Shown: positions 60,725 through 64,000 of the stretch, one piece after another
Numbering within the stretch: position 1 is the stretch's first letter
Layout of the letters: each line of letters opens with the position of its first letter
Assembly: GCA_964036295.1 (NCBI GenBank)
Contig: OZ038471.1
Span: 6,756,001-6,820,000, forward strand
Reading direction: 5' to 3'
Source: Plumapathes pennacea
Lineage: Eukaryota > Cnidaria > Anthozoa > Antipatharia > Myriopathidae
Length of the DNA stretch: 64,000 nt
Notes under the pieces: model-generated
Told to the model about the DNA's origin: nothing
Seen by the model: only the letters and a program-made list of their open reading frames with translations
Databases searched by the model: none
Position numbers and translations under genes: made by a program

Positions 60725-62267
60725 CATTATCATCGTCTCCATCGCTATCATGATCACCATTAATATCACCCTGGTCATCACCACCACCACCACCGCCACT
60801 ATCCTAATCAACATCGTCATCATCATCATCAGTAATCTATATTACGTTTCAAATTGCAGCTTATTCCCTGAAATAGACGTGCAGCCAGGCAACTTGCCCC
60901 GATTCTTCTCCGTGAGGAAGATCAACATCTTGGGGTTCGAAGGCACCTTGTTGCGGAGGATGTTAGCGGAATTTCTGGTGGACAGAGATGTTGAAAGTGA
61001 TTCCATGAGTTCTACGGACTTTTCAGCAGGTAAACCCCGTCTTTTTTGTCTTGCTCAGCCTCATAAAGAACGTGTTGAGTGACGAGCGTAAACCAACACA
61101 TTCTGTACGGCGGCCAATATATCCACATTAACATTCTAGGCCGAATTTTTAAACATAGCCTAACTTAGACCTGGGTTTATCGCTAAATTGAAAGTCAGAC
61201 GGAGTCTGTAAACCAGAGTTTGCGAAAGGCTAAGTTGCACTCTTAGAACATGGATCGCGGCGTCGGTTTACATAAACCACGTTACAGCCGTGGTCTGATA
61301 GCATGGTAACTGCTTGGACCTTGTTTGGACCAGGACTTTCTTAACCGCGGTCCAAACCTTGTTTAAAAAATCGGCCCTCTGTGTTTAACTTAAAACCAGC
61401 GCAGACGAGAATTAGTTCTCAAAGGAACTAGTGACGTCGTCAGAGTCCTTTAAACGCTCATGTGGTACATCTGAAATCTGTAAGCACTGGGATCATCCTA
61501 ATGCTTGTGTAAACAACTTTTGGACTTCGTTAAAATAGAACGGCGTGGAAATAAAACGTATGATAAACGGAAAGTCGATACGGGAAAGCTAAACGCCTTA
61601 AGGTGTTTTCCGCTGTAAATTTCCAGTAATGCACGCAAAAAGTCTGTACCAGAAAAAGAAGCACTATTTATGTGATTTATGTCGAATTCCTAATTTGACT
61701 CTAAAAGTTGATCATGTATGAGTAACACCGGGAACATTCGAGAAGCATAAGGGAAGATGTGAAGGTTTTAGTCGCCTTCCTAGCTCAAAAGGTGCAAAAA
61801 TGCGTACGTTGACATTGTAAATAAGAGTTTGATAGGTATATTCGTCCTTCTGTTTCTTGAAGAGTTTGCGAATTCTCTTTTGGTGTTACAGTGAAAGATG
61901 CCTGGCATCAAGATCTTTACTGAAGTGGTGAAAAATTCTCAATTACCAATAAATTGTCTTGGTACAAGAATTGTTTCGTTTTATCGTGATAATTACTCGG
62001 GTTTACAGCGGAAACTCTTTTACAAAAACGTTAGCCCTGACTGTTTATTTAACAATTTGGCATCAGCTTTTTATGTGCGTGTCCTGTGATTAGTGATGAA
62101 ACGCATCCTAACATTCATTGTCAGAAAGGCCGTAGATCCATGAGCAGTTTCACATTTGCCCTCAACTTTTTTTGTTCCAGGGTTTAGATGCATCAGACGA
62201 GCACGGACTTAGTTTGTTTGGAATGGAATCCAGGGAACAAAACGAGCACAAAGCCTTCGAAGCCCGC
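58695..62267 (+). CDS. Unrecognised multi-exon gene, partial
   Basis: Phase-compatible exons: 58695-58802, 58859-58892, 60195-60303, 60392-60494, 60860-61029, 62188-62267. Each has an AG acceptor and GT donor and the spliced frame stays open. The product is Ser-rich and probably disordered except for the fifth exon, which encodes a compact basic-hydrophobic block: NLPRFFSVRKINILGFEG, then RRMLAEFLVDRDVES. I do not recognise the family. The 5' end (perhaps before the minisatellite) and the 3' end are missing. A further open segment with an AG acceptor and a GTAGTC donor (about 62570-62696, GTPRADLQETPSAVSDS) may be a later exon, but its phase does not join the 62267 donor. The third and fourth exons rest on weak acceptors. 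Confidence 0.45.
58976..59250. repeat. CAT/ATC-rich microsatellite
   Basis: Interrupted CAT repeat giving poly-His, poly-Ile and poly-Asp false frames. It would lie in an intron of the unrecognised gene. A second such tract is at 60583-60835. Confidence 0.92.
59488..59805. mobile_element. MITE with CCGTTTTCGG ends, copy 3 (reverse)
   Basis: Ends GTCGATGTCGAAAACC and GACAGTCGCCCGAAAACGG. It shares TCTTGATTGGCCAAGAATG-type words with the copy at 47638 in opposite orientation. Confidence 0.7.
59805..60125. repeat. 105-bp tandem repeat, three units
   Basis: The word GTGGGTAATT or GTGGGCAATT recurs at about 59840, 59946 and 60051. Units are built of GAGTGAGT/GCGTGAGTCA sub-repeats. It ends shortly before a candidate exon at 60195. 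Confidence 0.85.
60583..60835. repeat. ATC/CAT microsatellite
   Basis: Interrupted repeat directly upstream of the exon at 60860. It may supply part of its pyrimidine-rich acceptor region. Confidence 0.9.
61139..61377. mobile_element. MITE, family GGGCCGATTTTTTAAAC, copy 2
   Basis: Left GGCCGAATTTTTAAACATAG, right TTGTTTAAAAAATCGGCCC. It is inverted relative to the copy at 4591. Confidence 0.8.
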
Positions 62268-62405
62268 GTACGTTGATTGTGAAGCGGTGGGAATTCAGGT
62301 GGACAGCGTGGGATAAATTCAGTAAAGAGGAGACCCGGAAACCAATTATTAGAGATGCATCTGTGGCAGCTGGGATCCCCGAGAAAGCAGTAATCGCGAC
62401 AGCAG

Positions 62406-62407
<2 letters not shown>

Positions 62408-62474
<67 letters not shown>
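62408..62474. repeat. GT dinucleotide microsatellite
   Basis: About 33 pure GT units followed by a run of 12 G. Confidence 0.95.
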
Positions 62475-62476
<2 letters not shown>

Positions 62477-63006
62477 GGGGGGGGGGGGACACCTGCGACT
62501 CAGATACAGCGTTGGACGTACAGATAGTAGTTCGAAGAATGGCGTTGATATGGACAGTAAGCAATGGCCCGAGATCCAGTGATACCAAGTTCGGACAATG
62601 ATGGTACACCACGGGCTGACTTGCAGGAAACACCAAGTGCAGTGTCCGACAGCGTTTCTCAGAAGAAGAGTGAATTCTCGTCGAGCCTGCACCAGGTAGT
62701 CAACCTTTCATTCCCTATTCCTTATGTTTTTGTTTGTTTGTTTGTTGTTTGTTTGTTGTTTGTTTTTAATACTGTTTTTGTATTTCTGTGTTTTATAGAA
62801 CAAAAAACAAACATAATGTAACTATTTACAGTTAAATTATTCACTGGTAATAATTCAGATAAAAGTTTTAAATTAAATGAAGTTGTTTTATAGAAAAGCC
62901 GATCAGTCATATTATTGTCATAAAATCTCGTGACTATGACATAGTATTAGAAGCCAAGGACACCCTTGTGTTTGGCTTTAGGGTATGTTGTTTATGTGCT
63001 TTCTTA

Positions 63007-63830
63007 CTAGATAATTTCGTGAAACAGGAGTGTGTTTTTTTTTAAGAGGCTCTTCCCAGTAATTCCACAGTACTGATGGCCTGTATGTGACTGACTTACG
63101 AACGGCGTCCGTGCGTGGTTGTGGGATGACTTACTTTTTCTATTTCTTAGAGAATATTTAGAACTCCTTTGAGTGAAAAGTTTACTAAGGATGGTTTCTG
63201 AATGTGCTGACTTATGCACAAATGTCTCTAACTTATTATATTTACAAATTAGTGTGTTCCATTGTACTCTTTCAAGGACGTCAGTGCTGGGAGTGTTCCA
63301 TTCAATCTTGTAAATGATCTTGGCTGCCCTTACAGTCATTTTCTCTAGATCTTGGAATATGGTCTTATTACCCCTGAGGAGTATTCTGTAAGTGATTGAC
63401 GGCAGGATCACTCTGAAGTGGATTGTTGCGAGAGTACTGTTTGGTAGGAATTTCAGAGATTTGAGCAGATTGAGTTTGTTAGCATATGATTTGATTATGT
63501 CCTGGAGGTGCGTTGTCCAGTTCAATTTATTGTCAATATGTTGATGTCAAGGCAAAAACACTGGTTTAGCAGCTCAGCCTTTTCCGTGTCACTGCGGGTG
63601 GCCAGAGCCCCATCATCTCTTCTTATTGCTGGTGGCGGGGTCACTGCTGGAATATGCTGCTTTCTTTAATAGCTTCCAGAAGCTTTTGGCGACTTACGCT
63701 TCTTAAATTGGTCTGCGAAGTATTTCTCTTTGGTACGTCTTAGTTCGTACGCGTGACTTCGTTCCTTGGTGTCTCCATTCTTTGTTGGCTTCACCTCGTT
63801 TAGCGTTCTATAAACTTGAGACTGCTAGCA
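63007..63830 (-). pseudogene. LINE (non-LTR retrotransposon) reverse-transcriptase remnant
   Basis: The 172-residue minus-strand frame (63525-63007) reads like the region after the RT core of CR1/Jockey-type LINEs: WTTHLQDIIKSYANKLNLLK, LATIHFRVILPSITYRIL, LEKMTVRAAKIIYKI. Upstream on the same strand (63830 to about 63550) are pieces typical of the linker between endonuclease and RT (ELRRTKEKYFADQFKKRKSP, DTEKAELLNQCF) with a stop and frameshifts. The RT catalytic core that should lie between the two blocks is missing, so the element carries an internal deletion and is dead. Confidence 0.7.
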
Positions 63831-63948
63831 TCGAAAGAAAACAAGTTTATTCCATTATGCTTGCCGTTCCGTGACTGACCACGACTAAAGTTAAAATCTC
63901 TTCAGATCTAAGTGCTCTCACCTATTTGAGAAGAAATTTGAGAACACA

Positions 63949-64000
63949 GGGCCCAGTTTTTCAAAGCACGATTAGGCTAATCCTGGATTAGGTCTAAACT
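63949..64000. mobile_element. MITE, family GGGCCCGGTTTTTC, copy 2 (cut by window end)
   Basis: GGGCCCAGTTTTTCAAAGCA followed by CTAATCCTGGATTAGGTCTA matches the reverse complement of the right half of the copy at 10084. Confidence 0.75.

Noticed and set aside
62162-62692. 176-residue ORF with a Thr-His run
   Set aside because: GT microsatellite read on the opposite strand.

Overview
The window reads as animal nuclear DNA: intron-rich genes with GT-AG junctions, AT-rich introns, many short inverted-repeat transposons, microsatellites and one 3.35-kb minisatellite. The protein content (a ZRANB3-type annealing helicase-nuclease, an adhesion GPCR with a von Willebrand A domain, a small secreted Cys-rich protein) suggests a marine invertebrate, most likely a cnidarian such as a stony coral. 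That placement is inference; no similarity search was run.

Layout. (1) 1-3914 and 24385-28350 are two nearly identical copies in direct orientation of a non-coding-looking segment of about 3.9 kb. (2) Between them, on the minus strand, lies a complete 19-exon adhesion GPCR gene (22654 down to 10585). I assembled it by hand with every splice phase consistent: 754 residues, signal peptide, VWA, GAIN/GPS, seven-helix domain, cytoplasmic tail. (3) Head-to-head with it, on the plus strand, is a complete 21-exon ZRANB3 orthologue (29053-48287, 1787 residues): SNF2 helicase, PIP box, two NZF zinc fingers (one in human), HNH nuclease, and a C-terminus without the APIM motif I recall from the human protein. 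The second 3.9-kb copy sits between the two start codons. (4) 50542-50835, minus strand, encodes a 97-residue secreted Cys-rich protein in one exon. (5) 55185-58538 is a 13-bp minisatellite that is open in all three minus frames and so produces long false ORFs. (6) From 58695 to beyond 62267, plus strand, phase-compatible exons outline an unrecognised gene. (7) 63007-63830, minus strand, is a decayed LINE reverse-transcriptase remnant.

The rest is mobile-element debris. At least seven short TIR families occur in two or more copies, one with TTAA termini in seven near-complete copies plus fragments. Several long near-perfect palindromes are present, three of them inside introns of the two main genes. 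The genes do not form a pathway: ZRANB3 acts at stalled replication forks, and the adhesion GPCR is a predicted surface receptor. The single-letter proteins described are conceptual splices and need transcript support.
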